A stretch of DNA of 64,000 nt from Pyrinomonadaceae bacterium (GTDB lineage: Bacteria; Acidobacteriota; Blastocatellia; Pyrinomonadales; Pyrinomonadaceae), in assembly GCA_019694395.1 (NCBI GenBank), contig JAIBCC010000007.1, positions 62,001 to 126,000 of the forward strand, given 5' to 3'. The position numbers and the translations under genes were made by a program. Of the stretch, positions 34,662 through 43,295 are shown one piece after another (positions within the stretch are counted from its first letter, which is position 1; each line of letters opens with the position of its first letter). The notes under the pieces are model-generated. The model ran no database searches. It was given only the letters and a program-made list of their open reading frames with translations, and was not told where the DNA came from.

Positions 34662-37090
34662 TGGACATACTTTCCGGGCTCAATCCCCAACAAAAATTAG
34701 CAGTTGAAACTACTGAAGGACCTGTTCTCGTTCTCGCAGGCGCGGGTTCAGGCAAAACTCGTGTTATTACGCTTCGTATTGCGTATCTGATTTCAGAAAA
34801 AGGAGTTGCGCCGCACAATATTTTGGCAGTTACCTTTACCAACAAAGCCGCCGGAGAAATGCGCGAACGGGTAAATACACTTTTACGCGGTCAGAATTTA
34901 CAGTCTGCGCCGTTGATTGCGACTTTTCATAGTCTTTGTGTAAGGATTTTGCGAACAGAAATCGAACATCTGGGCGAAGGATTCACCAAATCTTTCACCA
35001 TTTACGATACGGATGATTCGATAAAAGTAATCAAGGCTTGTGTCAAAGACATCGGACTGGACGAAAAACAGCTCGCTGCCCGTCAGGTTTTGTCCGCCAT
35101 TTCATCGGCAAAAAATCGGGGCGAAGATTTTGAAAGTTACGCTTCTTCGGTTGAATATACAGACGAAAAGAAAAACGCTATCGCCCGTGTTTACAAACTT
35201 TACGAGGAAAGATTGCATAATTCCAATGCACTCGACTTTGACGATTTGATGATTAAAACTGTTCGTCTCTTGCGAAAATCACCCGAAGTCCGCGACAAAT
35301 TTAACCACAAATTTAAATATATTTTGGTTGATGAATATCAAGACACGAACCCTTTGCAATTCGCCTTGGTCAAATATCTAACTGAAAAGCAACAAAATAT
35401 TTGTGTCGTGGGCGATCCCGATCAGTCAATTTACAAGTTCCGCCAAGCCGACATTCGCAACATTTTGGAGTTTGAACAGTTTTATCCAAAAACAAAAACT
35501 ATCCTTCTCGAACAAAATTATCGTTCGACGCAAAAAATTCTGGATGTGGCACATTCCGTGATTGCCAACAATACCCAGCGCAAAGACAAAAAACTTTGGA
35601 CGGATAAAGATGCGGGAGAACAAATCAAATATTTTCAAGCACTTGATGGTGATTACGAAGCTCGGCAAGTCGCCGCAAAAATTGAAAACCATCAGCGTTA
35701 TAATTACAAAGATAAGATTGCTATTTTGTATCGCACCAATGCTCAATCGCGCCTATTTGAAGAGGCTTTGCGCCGAAATCGCATTGAATACAACATTGTC
35801 GGCGGCTTTTCATTCTACGAAAGAGCCGAAATCAAGGATGTCATTTCCTATCTCAAACTTGCTTTGAATCCCTTTGATGACATTGCACTTAACCGTGTTA
35901 TCAATACGCCGACACGCGGACTTGGCAAATCAACTTTGGATGAATTAAGTCTTAAAGCAAAAGATTTCGGCACTTCGATTTGGGAAGCAATTTCTATTTT
36001 GACCGATGCCAAAAATGAGCAACCGAAAAATTTAACGCCTCGTGCAATCGAATCGTTGAAAAAGTTTAAAGCAATTATCGAAAAACTTGCCAACAAAGTT
36101 TCCGAATCTGCAACCAGTGAGCGTCCCGTCACCGATGTGGTAATTTCCGCAATTGAAGACACAGGTTATGCAAATATGCTGCGCGAAGAAAATTCGGATG
36201 AATCCGCCGGACGTTTGGAAAACCTTGAAGAATTGGTCAACGCCGCTGTTGATTATGACAAACAGGAAGCGAACGGATTACGCGATTTTATTGACCACGC
36301 CGCACTTAGCTCCGATACTGACAAATTTGACGGTAATGCTGCCGTAACTTTGATGACCGTGCATTCCGCTAAGGGCTTAGAATTCCCGATTGTTTTTTTG
36401 GTCGGAATGGAGGACGGGATTTTTCCCCATTCACGCAGTATCAACGATGCACAGGAATTGGAAGAGGAACGCCGTTTGGCTTATGTTGCCATCACCCGCG
36501 CTGAAAAAACGCTTTACATTTCGCATGCAATGTCGCGCCGAACTTACGGTGCAGAAATGGCGGCAGAACCCTCAATGTTTTTAAATGAAATACCGTTTGA
36601 TTTGCTGGAGGATATTTCTCGCGGTCAATCATGGCTTTCCTACGCCAAAAGTTCAATAGTTAAAAACGCCAAACAAACTGCACGAGTTCTGCGCGGCGAA
36701 GAAAAACAATTTCAAAAACCGCAAAACCTTTACACCGGAAAAACTTATAATTCTACCGATGCGATTGCAGAATTTTTCAAAAGTCGTGGTGTTGGTGGAA
36801 ATCAGGAGTCAGGAGTAAGAAATGAGGAGAATGAGAAGCCAACTATTTCAAAACCAACTGCTTTTGAGAATTTGAAAGCAGCAAGTTCAAACCAATCAAA
36901 AATCGAAAGTCAAAAATCAAAAGTCGAAACGGGATTTGTCGCCGGTTCCCACGTTCGTCACGCAAAATACGGCAAGGGCTTGGTTTTACGCCGCGAAGGT
37001 TCAGGCGATAATGTCAAATTAACCATTAGTTTTCCCGGTTTCGGACAGAAAAAATTGATTGAAAAATTTGCTAATTTGGAGAAGGCTTAA
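34661..37090 (+). CDS. pcrA: UvrD/PcrA-type superfamily 1 DNA helicase
   Basis: An 809-residue 3'-5' DNA helicase for repair and replication restart. Walker A is AGAGSGKT (26-33), Walker B is DEYQ (224-227) in ILVDEYQDTN, followed by GDPDQSIYKFRQAD, QNYRST, the VHSAKGLEFP helicase motif V and YVAITRAE motif VI. The C-terminal domain (about 760-809) has VRHAKYGKGLVL, the Tudor-like fold that binds RNA polymerase in PcrA. The linker at 714-757 is encoded by two heptamer tracts, 36801-36835 and 36896-36930. The ATG is preceded by heptamer repeats instead of a clear ribosome-binding site. Confidence 0.95.
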   Translation: MDILSGLNPQQKLAVETTEGPVLVLAGAGSGKTRVITLRIAYLISEKGVAPHNILAVTFTNKAAGEMRERVNTLLRGQNLQSAPLIATFHSLCVRILRTEIEHLGEGFTKSFTIYDTDDSIKVIKACVKDIGLDEKQLAARQVLSAISSAKNRGEDFESYASSVEYTDEKKNAIARVYKLYEERLHNSNALDFDDLMIKTVRLLRKSPEVRDKFNHKFKYILVDEYQDTNPLQFALVKYLTEKQQNICVVGDPDQSIYKFRQADIRNILEFEQFYPKTKTILLEQNYRSTQKILDVAHSVIANNTQRKDKKLWTDKDAGEQIKYFQALDGDYEARQVAAKIENHQRYNYKDKIAILYRTNAQSRLFEEALRRNRIEYNIVGGFSFYERAEIKDVISYLKLALNPFDDIALNRVINTPTRGLGKSTLDELSLKAKDFGTSIWEAISILTDAKNEQPKNLTPRAIESLKKFKAIIEKLANKVSESATSERPVTDVVISAIEDTGYANMLREENSDESAGRLENLEELVNAAVDYDKQEANGLRDFIDHAALSSDTDKFDGNAAVTLMTVHSAKGLEFPIVFLVGMEDGIFPHSRSINDAQELEEERRLAYVAITRAEKTLYISHAMSRRTYGAEMAAEPSMFLNEIPFDLLEDISRGQSWLSYAKSSIVKNAKQTARVLRGEEKQFQKPQNLYTGKTYNSTDAIAEFFKSRGVGGNQESGVRNEENEKPTISKPTAFENLKAASSNQSKIESQKSKVETGFVAGSHVRHAKYGKGLVLRREGSGDNVKLTISFPGFGQKKLIEKFANLEKA
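36801..36835. repeat. Heptamer tract in the pcrA linker (ATCAGGA type)
   Basis: ATCAGGA, GTCAGGA, GTAAGAA, ATGAGGA and GAATGAG follow in 7-bp register and encode a polar linker segment. Confidence 0.6.
36896..36930. repeat. Heptamer tract in the pcrA linker (TCRAAAG type)
   Basis: TCAAAAA, TCGAAAG, TCAAAAA, TCAAAAG and TCGAAAC in exact register. They encode ESQKSKV, the same peptide that the TCRAAAG tract encodes in the penicillin acylase gene at 27062-27096. Confidence 0.8.
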
Positions 37091-37091
37091 A

Positions 37092-37571
37092 ATGTTAAAA
37101 AAAGACGCTTTTTGTTCATTTTGCGGAACAAAACATATTTCTGAAACTTACCCAAAGACTTGCGATTTTTGCAAACTTCCGACTTACATCAACCCGTTGC
37201 CGGTTTCAGTGGTTTTGCTGCCCGTGGATGACGGTTTGCTAGTGATTCGGCGCAATATTCCTCCAGTTGGCAGGTTGGCTTTGCCCGGGGGTTTTATTGA
37301 GGTTGGCGAAAGTTGGCAAACGGCTTGTCAACGCGAATTGTTCGAGGAAACAGGAATCCAAATCACGAGTCACGAAATTAAATTGTTTGACGTTCATTCT
37401 GCACCCGATGGAACGGTTTTGATTTTCGGATTGGCAAATAAAAAATCCAAAGACCAAATCACATTTACCCAAAACACTGAAACACAAGAACTTGCAATTA
37501 TTGATTCAGCCGTTGATTTGGGATTTCCGCTTCATACTTTGGTGGTTGAAAAGTTTTTCGAAACAAAATAG
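37092..37571 (+). CDS. NUDIX hydrolase with N-terminal zinc ribbon
   Basis: A 159-residue NUDIX protein beginning one base after the pcrA stop. The start at 37092 (MLKKDAFCSF) is preferred over a frame that begins within pcrA. The N-terminus has CSFC and CDFC, a zinc ribbon like those of NADH pyrophosphatases. The Nudix box is complete: GGFIEVGE, then RELFEETG, so it is likely an active pyrophosphohydrolase. The substrate is unknown; NudC/NADH-pyrophosphatase-like or nucleotide-sugar substrates are plausible. It is probably co-transcribed with pcrA. Confidence 0.85.
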   Translation: MLKKDAFCSFCGTKHISETYPKTCDFCKLPTYINPLPVSVVLLPVDDGLLVIRRNIPPVGRLALPGGFIEVGESWQTACQRELFEETGIQITSHEIKLFDVHSAPDGTVLIFGLANKKSKDQITFTQNTETQELAIIDSAVDLGFPLHTLVVEKFFETK

Positions 37572-37704
37572 TAGTTGATTCCTCACTCCAAATTAAAAAA
37601 AATCCTCCACCGTGCAACCTTATAACAAACTCATCTCATCTCTTTTGATGGAACAAATTTCCACCGCCGGTGTCTAATCATTAGAAAAATTAAAGGAGTT
37701 TTTT

Positions 37705-39861
37705 ATGAAAGCTAAACTATTGCTCTCTATGGGCTTAGTGTGTCTATTTTTTAATCAAAATTTTGCTCAAACAAATTCGCCAGTCAAAAAGTTAGTTTCA
37801 ACTTCGCCAGTTCAAACTTCAAATAATTCAAATGTTTTACCAATCCGCAAAGTTATTTTGTATAGCAACGGAATGGTTTATATCGAACGTCGCGGAACGG
37901 TTTCGGGCAATGCCGACATCAATCTTTCGTTTAAACAATCCCAAGTTGATGATGTGCTTAAATCCATGGTGGTGCTGGATTTAGGAAACGGTCAAGTTGG
38001 CGCGGTTTCTTATAACTCATCAGTTCCGGCATCGGCTCGAACGGGTGAAATTCCGTTCAACATCGAATCCGAATCCGAAAATAATGCGGGCGGAATGGCT
38101 GGAGTTCTTTCACAATTACAAGGCGCGAAGGTATTGGTCACCTCAAGCAAAGGAACTGCCACCGGTTCAATTTTGAATGTCGCCAAACGCCAAAAAGTTA
38201 TCAAAAGCAAGGATGAAGAAACAACTTTACCACTTGACTATTCGTTGGTTATTGCTTCGGATTCGGGTGAAATTTCCGGTTTCGATTTGGCTGACATTCG
38301 TTCGGTCAAACTTTTGGACGAAGAAACAAAACATGACGTTAATGAATTTTCCAATGCAACTGCCTCGGCTAGAAGACGAGATGCAAAAACGATAAATATT
38401 TTGTCCGAAGGAACAGGTCAACGTGAAATGATCGTCAGTTATACGGTTTCTGCTCCGATTTGGAAAACGTCCTATCGAGTAGTTTTAGATGATGCCGGAA
38501 AACCTTTTTTCCAGGGCTGGGCAATCGTGGATAATGTCAGCGAAGAAGATTGGCAAAATGTGCAGCTTTCGCTCGTTTCAGGTTCGCCGATTTCATTTAT
38601 TCAACCATTGCAAAATCCGTTATATCGGCATCGTCCGGTTATTGAAATTCCTAATGATTTGAGTCTCGAACCGCAAGTTTATGATCCTACCAGAGGAGAA
38701 GGAAGTAGTTATGGGATGGGAGACGGGAGTGGAACTGGTGGGGGTTATGGAAGTGGAAGCGGGAGAGGCGCAGGCACGGGAAATGATGCTGATGAAGCTC
38801 CTCCAGCCAAATTAAATGCCGTAACAACCAGTGTCAGTGAACTTCTTTCATCAGAAAATTCAGGAGTGACCGCTGCGGCGAAAGGTGTGCAATTTGGCGA
38901 TTTATTTGAATATCGAATTCAACGCCCTGTTTCTGTCAACAGGAACCGTTCCGCTTTAATTCCGATTGTCCAAACAAAAATGGAAGGTGAGCGGGTTTCG
39001 ATTTACCGCGAATCAAACAAACAAGACCGTCCAATGAGCGGAATTTTGTTGAATAATACTTCAAATCTTACTTTTGAAGGCGGTGCAATGACCATTCTTG
39101 ATGGCGAAGCCTACGCAGGCGAGGCTTTGATGGAACGGCTCAAACCAAAGGAAAAAAGATTGATTTCATTTGCTATTGATTTGGGAACTCTTTTTACCGT
39201 CAAGAATGAACAAGTCCGCGAACCTGCCAAATTGGTCAAAGCAGTCAATGGAATTTTCCAAATACATTATTTTTATTCCGACAAAAAATCCTACACAATT
39301 TCAAATCAAACCGATCAGAAAAAAGTCATTTATCTTGAACACCCGATTCGAGAAAAATGGATTCTTTCCGAGGATACGCAAAAACCTTTTGATGTCACAC
39401 AAAATTTTTATCGTTTTCGGATCGAGCTGCAATCATTTGAAAATAAGCTGTTTACAATTACGGAAAAACAGCCGTTGATGGACAGTTATCGAATTGCTTC
39501 GCTCAAAGTTGAAGATTTGGATTTGTTTATCAGACAGCGTTACATTGATGAGGCAACCAAACAGAAATTGATGCAATTGATAAACTTGCGCGATGATTTG
39601 GCGCAAATTGAAAAGAAAATTGCTGAATTAAACGAAGAAGAAAAAATCATTTCAAATGACCAATCTCGTTTACGGGAAAATATTGAAGCTCTTGCCAAAA
39701 CACCCGAAGCCAAACAACTCATAACCCGTTATATTTCAGTGGCTAACGATCAAGAAACGCGAGTTGAATCAATCACTAAGGAACGAAAAGAATTAAAAAC
39801 TCAACGTGAACAAGTCGAAGCAAAATTAGCAGCTGAAATTAAGAATTTTGAGTTGAAATAG
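37705..39861 (+). CDS. DUF4139-type exported protein (first tandem copy)
   Basis: A 718-residue exported protein with a signal peptide (about 1-21). Its N-terminal VILYSNGMVYIERRG and the central YTVSAPIWKTSYRVVLDD and FFQGWAIVDNVSEEDWQNVQLSLVSG (parts of the DUF4139 domain) are clear. A Gly-rich spacer follows at about 335-356 (runs of GSGTGGG and GSGSGRGAGTG). The C-terminus has a coiled coil of about 100 residues (DDLAQIEKKIAELNEEEK). It is paralogous to the next gene. An ACCGTGCAACCT motif lies upstream of both. The function is unknown; the family is found in exported proteins of Acidobacteriota and others. Confidence 0.8.
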   Translation: MKAKLLLSMGLVCLFFNQNFAQTNSPVKKLVSTSPVQTSNNSNVLPIRKVILYSNGMVYIERRGTVSGNADINLSFKQSQVDDVLKSMVVLDLGNGQVGAVSYNSSVPASARTGEIPFNIESESENNAGGMAGVLSQLQGAKVLVTSSKGTATGSILNVAKRQKVIKSKDEETTLPLDYSLVIASDSGEISGFDLADIRSVKLLDEETKHDVNEFSNATASARRRDAKTINILSEGTGQREMIVSYTVSAPIWKTSYRVVLDDAGKPFFQGWAIVDNVSEEDWQNVQLSLVSGSPISFIQPLQNPLYRHRPVIEIPNDLSLEPQVYDPTRGEGSSYGMGDGSGTGGGYGSGSGRGAGTGNDADEAPPAKLNAVTTSVSELLSSENSGVTAAAKGVQFGDLFEYRIQRPVSVNRNRSALIPIVQTKMEGERVSIYRESNKQDRPMSGILLNNTSNLTFEGGAMTILDGEAYAGEALMERLKPKEKRLISFAIDLGTLFTVKNEQVREPAKLVKAVNGIFQIHYFYSDKKSYTISNQTDQKKVIYLEHPIREKWILSEDTQKPFDVTQNFYRFRIELQSFENKLFTITEKQPLMDSYRIASLKVEDLDLFIRQRYIDEATKQKLMQLINLRDDLAQIEKKIAELNEEEKIISNDQSRLRENIEALAKTPEAKQLITRYISVANDQETRVESITKERKELKTQREQVEAKLAAEIKNFELK

Positions 39862-39866
39862 ATTAT

Positions 39867-39950
39867 GATTTTCGATTTTCGACCTTTGATCTTTGATTTT
39901 TGATCCTCACTCCTCACTCTCCACGTCTAACTTCCAACTAAAAATTTCCA
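39867..39950. repeat. Twelve-unit heptamer mosaic between the DUF4139 genes
   Basis: Twelve units keep perfect 7-bp register: GATTTTC twice, GACCTTT, GATCTTT, GATTTTT, GATCCTC, ACTCCTC, ACTCTCC, ACGTCTA, ACTTCCA, ACTAAAA, ATTTCCA. The tract passes from the TCRAAAG family (reverse strand) to a CTCACTC-like family. The next bases are the ACCGTGCAACCT leader motif. Confidence 0.85.
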
Positions 39951-40026
39951 ACCGTGCAACCTAAATCTAAATTCACCTCATCCTTTGTTTGACTTTGCTC
40001 AAATTCAATCAGAAGGAACTAAATTT

Positions 40027-42267
40027 ATGAAAATGAACATTTTTCTCTCGTTGGTGATTATTTATTCACTGACGCTGCCAACTTTTGCCCAAAAACGTGC
40101 GATCACCCGAAACATTGTCAGCCAACCAGTTACCCAAACAATTGATAATTCGCAAATTTTGCCGATCAAACGGGTAATTTTGTATTCAAACGGAGTTGCT
40201 TATATCGAAAGACGAGGCATTATCTCGGGAAACACAGAAATTAATTTATCATTCAAGCAATCTCAAGTTGATGATGTGCTTAAATCTATGGTGGTCTTGG
40301 ATTTAGGACAAGGAAAAATCGGTGCGGTTTCTTATAATTCATCACTTCCCGCCTCAGCTCGAACAGCTGAAATTCCTTTTTCCGTTAACGCACAAACATT
40401 AAATAACGGCGGAATTGCCGGAGTTCTATCGCAACTGCAAGGTGCAAAAGTTGCAGTTACTACTAAAACGGGAGCGGCTATCGGTTCAATTTTGACCGTT
40501 GAAAAACGTCAAACAATCGTTGAAAACAATAAGCCGCCAGTTAATCAGCAATTTCTGGTGATTGCATCAGAAAGCGGCGAACTTTCTACTTTTAATCTGG
40601 ATGATGTCAAAAGCGTCAAACTTTTGGAAGAAGGCACACGAAAAGATGTCAACGAATTTGCCAATGCAACCGCCTCGGCTCGCAGGCGTGATGCCAAAAC
40701 AATTACGGTCACATCTCAAGGAAGCGGTCAACGCGAAATGATCGTCAGTTATACAATTGCCGCCCCGATTTGGAAAACAACTTATCGTGTAGTTTTGGAC
40801 GATGCGGGAAAACCATTTTTCCAAGGTTGGGCAATTGTTGATAACGTCAGCGAGGAAGATTGGCAAAATGTTCAGCTTTCATTGATTTCAGGTTTGCCAA
40901 TTTCATTTATTCAACCTATTCAAAAACCTATGTATCGTTATCGTCCGATTGTCCCAATTCCGCAGGATTTGAACTTGCAGCCGCAGGTTTATGAACCTCA
41001 AAGTGGCGGAGGTTTTACCGTAAACGGAACAAGCGGAGCAGAAAATAGATTTCAGGTTGATGGAGCCGAAGTTAATGGCTTTCGCTCAGGAGCAATTAAC
41101 ACCACAGATTCAAAAGTTCAAACTACTATTACCCAAAAACAAATCCAAAATTTGCCAAATAGTGTAGTAAACAACTCGAATTATTTGGCTTTGCAAAATA
41201 ATATTTCTAGCAATGCCATTGGAGGTGCTCAAACTTCTGTCAGTGATGCTTTAACCAATAATCGCGGCGGAGTTCAAACGGCAGCAACAGGCGAAGAACT
41301 TGGCGATTTATTTGAATATCGAATTGAACAGCCTGTTACAGTTTTACGCGATAAATCGGCTTTAATTCCAATTATTCAAACCAAAATGGAAGGTGAACGA
41401 ATAGCAATCTTTAATGAATCGGTGCGTCGTGATCGTCCGATGGGCGGAATGTTGTTGAGCAATACTTCAAATTTGACCTTTGAAGGCGGAAGTCTGACCG
41501 TGATTGACCGTGATGCTTACGCAGGCGAGGCTTTGATGGAGCGTTTAAAACCAAAAGAGCGTCGTCTGATTTCATTTGCACTTGATTTAGGAACTCTAGT
41601 TACCGTTGAAAATAAAGAGGATAAAGAGCCAGCAAGACTTTTTAAAGTAATTAGCGGCGCATTTCAAGTTCATTATTTTCAAACTAATAAAAAGATCTAT
41701 CACGTCACTAACCAAACAGATAAAGTTAAGACTTTGTATGTCGAATATCCGGTTCAAACAGATTGGGAACTTTCACCTGAAACTCCTAAACCGGACATTA
41801 CAACCAACCGTTATTATCGTTTTAGAGTTGAACTTAAGCCATTTGAAAAGAAGGATTTAGTTGTTGCCGAACGACAGCCATTGATGGACAGTTATCAATT
41901 AACTTCGTTAAGTTACCGGGATTTAGAGATATTTCTGTCGAAAAAATACATAACCGCAGAAACACAAACCAAACTCCAAAAATTAATTGATTTACGCAGT
42001 CAAATCAACCAAATTGATGCGAAACTGGAAGGTTTGGACAATGAAGAAGAAAAAATTTCCGATGACCAAAAACGTTTGCGGGAAAATATCGAAACTTTGT
42101 CAAAAACCCCGGAAGCAAAAACGCTGATAACCCGTTATGTCGAAAAGGTTAATAATCAGGAAACTCGTCTGGAACAAATGCAAAAAGAAAGGCAGGATTT
42201 TGAATCTCAAAAACAAAAACTGGAAATCGAATTACGAATGGAAATCAATAATTTCGAGTTGAAATAA
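40027..42267 (+). CDS. DUF4139-type exported protein (second copy) with a TonB-receptor plug-like insert
   Basis: A 746-residue paralogue of the gene before it, starting at 40027 (MKMNIFLSLV, AAGGAA upstream). The signal peptide and the DUF4139 landmarks are the same (VILYSNGVAYIERRG, YTIAAPIWKTTYRVVLDD). At the spot where copy 1 has a Gly-rich spacer, residues about 327-400 read FTVNGTSGAENRFQVDG and, further on, TTITQKQIQNLP followed by NYLALQ. These are typical of the plug and VDG/NLP motifs of Oar-like TonB-dependent receptors. The C-terminal coiled coil is kept. No beta-barrel is present. The role is unknown. Confidence 0.8.
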   Translation: MKMNIFLSLVIIYSLTLPTFAQKRAITRNIVSQPVTQTIDNSQILPIKRVILYSNGVAYIERRGIISGNTEINLSFKQSQVDDVLKSMVVLDLGQGKIGAVSYNSSLPASARTAEIPFSVNAQTLNNGGIAGVLSQLQGAKVAVTTKTGAAIGSILTVEKRQTIVENNKPPVNQQFLVIASESGELSTFNLDDVKSVKLLEEGTRKDVNEFANATASARRRDAKTITVTSQGSGQREMIVSYTIAAPIWKTTYRVVLDDAGKPFFQGWAIVDNVSEEDWQNVQLSLISGLPISFIQPIQKPMYRYRPIVPIPQDLNLQPQVYEPQSGGGFTVNGTSGAENRFQVDGAEVNGFRSGAINTTDSKVQTTITQKQIQNLPNSVVNNSNYLALQNNISSNAIGGAQTSVSDALTNNRGGVQTAATGEELGDLFEYRIEQPVTVLRDKSALIPIIQTKMEGERIAIFNESVRRDRPMGGMLLSNTSNLTFEGGSLTVIDRDAYAGEALMERLKPKERRLISFALDLGTLVTVENKEDKEPARLFKVISGAFQVHYFQTNKKIYHVTNQTDKVKTLYVEYPVQTDWELSPETPKPDITTNRYYRFRVELKPFEKKDLVVAERQPLMDSYQLTSLSYRDLEIFLSKKYITAETQTKLQKLIDLRSQINQIDAKLEGLDNEEEKISDDQKRLRENIETLSKTPEAKTLITRYVEKVNNQETRLEQMQKERQDFESQKQKLEIELRMEINNFELK

Positions 42268-42271
42268 TAAA

Positions 42272-42316
42272 GTTAAAGGAAAGGGTTTCTCCCACGCCTT
42301 TTCCCTTTAGTCTTTT
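42272..42316. terminator. Possible bidirectional terminator
   Basis: An imperfect stem of AAAGG/CCTTT elements around TTTCTCCCACG lies between the convergent ends of the DUF4139 and DUF6174-like genes and is followed by T-rich sequence on the plus strand. The stem is uneven, so confidence is low. Confidence 0.4.
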
Positions 42317-42876
42317 GTCTTTTCAAATTTAGTAATCGCAATACTTACATATCCATGGATTTCGTAAGACCCTTGGATAGTGATTGATTCGGGATAACCC
42401 AGGGTTTTGTTATATTTAATATCCAACATTCTTCCCTGATCTAATTCATGACGTAAAAAACTAAACAATTTTTCTATGGTGTCAAAATCTTCAAAACCAT
42501 CCGTTCTTGAGATCAGTGTATCTTCTCCTTTTTCTAATTTTTCAATTGAAAACTTTTCCCCATTTCTAACTTTTATCAAAACAGGTAAACGCATCCATGC
42601 ATTATATTGACCACCTGCACCTTTTCCAATCACAAAATTGTAATTCAAAATTTGTTTTTCTTTCCATAATTGTTGGTTTTTCTGTAATTGAGCTACTGTA
42701 TTCTCAAATTTACTTTGCCATTCTTTTTTAAAATTCTCTTTGGCAACAGCATTTGAATCGGTTTTATTATTGTTGATTTCAGAATTTGAGTTTTTATTAG
42801 TCAAATAATATTGTTCAACATCAGAACAATTTAAAAATAGAGAAGTTAAAGTTAAAAATATTATTGCCTTTTTCAT
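42307..42876 (-). CDS. DUF6174-like lipoprotein
   Basis: A 189-residue putative lipoprotein: the signal peptide ends at a lipobox LFLNC (C17). An Asn/Ser-rich tether is followed by a domain with NYNFVIGKG, VLIKVRNGEKFSI, DTIEKLFSFLRHEL and IKYNKTLGYPESI. This order (strand, 'TIEKLF' helix, 'YNxxxGYPxxI' strand) is like the DUF6174 family of lipoproteins of unknown role. It is the last gene of the minus-strand group that runs from 45415 through thiS and thiG. Confidence 0.65.
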   Translation of the reverse strand: MKKAIIFLTLTSLFLNCSDVEQYYLTNKNSNSEINNNKTDSNAVAKENFKKEWQSKFENTVAQLQKNQQLWKEKQILNYNFVIGKGAGGQYNAWMRLPVLIKVRNGEKFSIEKLEKGEDTLISRTDGFEDFDTIEKLFSFLRHELDQGRMLDIKYNKTLGYPESITIQGSYEIHGYVSIAITKFEKTKD

Positions 42877-42881
42877 TACTT

Positions 42882-42916
42882 TTTTGCCTTTTAACTTTTT
42901 ACTTTTTACTTTGCCT
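42882..42916. repeat. Heptamer tract (TTTTTAC/TTTTGCC) between lipoprotein genes
   Basis: TTTTGCC, TTTTAAC, TTTTTAC, TTTTTAC and TTTGCCT run in 7-bp register across the spacer between the cytochrome c gene and the DUF6174-like gene and into the last codons of the cytochrome gene. It is the same family as the tract at 44184 and, on the other strand, the one at 56576. Confidence 0.75.
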
Positions 42917-43289
42917 CGCGTCCTTGCAAATCGCGCATCACAAATTTGACCATTCTTTTTATGTCATCTTCCGACAATTGGTTTCGGAAGGCGGGCATCG
43001 GAAGTTTGCCGTTTTTTATTTGCTCATAAATTTCGGCTTCAGTTTTTTTTGCTGCGTCCCCATATCTTAGGCTCGGAACTTGTTTGCCGTTGACTTCCTT
43101 TCCGTTTGCTTCCTGACCGTGACAAATCGCACAATTTTGGCGAAAGAGTGAGGCTTCATACGATTTGCTGTCAGCAATTACAAACTCGCGTTTGAAATTT
43201 TTATCATCAGAACAGGCGACAATCCCAAAAACTGTGAAACCGAAAATAATAAACAACTTACTGCCCACTGCCCACTGCCTACTACTCAC
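42906..43289 (-). CDS. Lipoprotein cytochrome c whose start lies in a heptamer tract
   Basis: A 127-residue monoheme cytochrome c. The lipobox is GIVAC (C26). The heme motif is C53-A-I-C-H57 and M98 in LPMPAF is the likely distal ligand. KRMVKFVMRDLQG is the C-terminal helix. The GTG start at 43289 overlaps the thiG stop by one base, and the first ten codons are encoded by the heptamer tract 43261-43295. A GTG at 43268 would give a tidier signal peptide and is a good alternative. It is probably a periplasmic electron carrier like the cytochrome at 27877. Confidence 0.85.
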   Translation of the reverse strand: MSSRQWAVGSKLFIIFGFTVFGIVACSDDKNFKREFVIADSKSYEASLFRQNCAICHGQEANGKEVNGKQVPSLRYGDAAKKTEAEIYEQIKNGKLPMPAFRNQLSEDDIKRMVKFVMRDLQGREAK

Positions 43290-43295
43290 TATTTA
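43261..43295. repeat. Heptamer tract (CTGCCCA) over the cytochrome c start
   Basis: CTGCCCA, CTGCCCA, CTGCCTA, CTACTCA and CTATTTA in 7-bp register. The tract spans the thiG stop codon, the cytochrome c GTG and its first codons. Confidence 0.78.
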
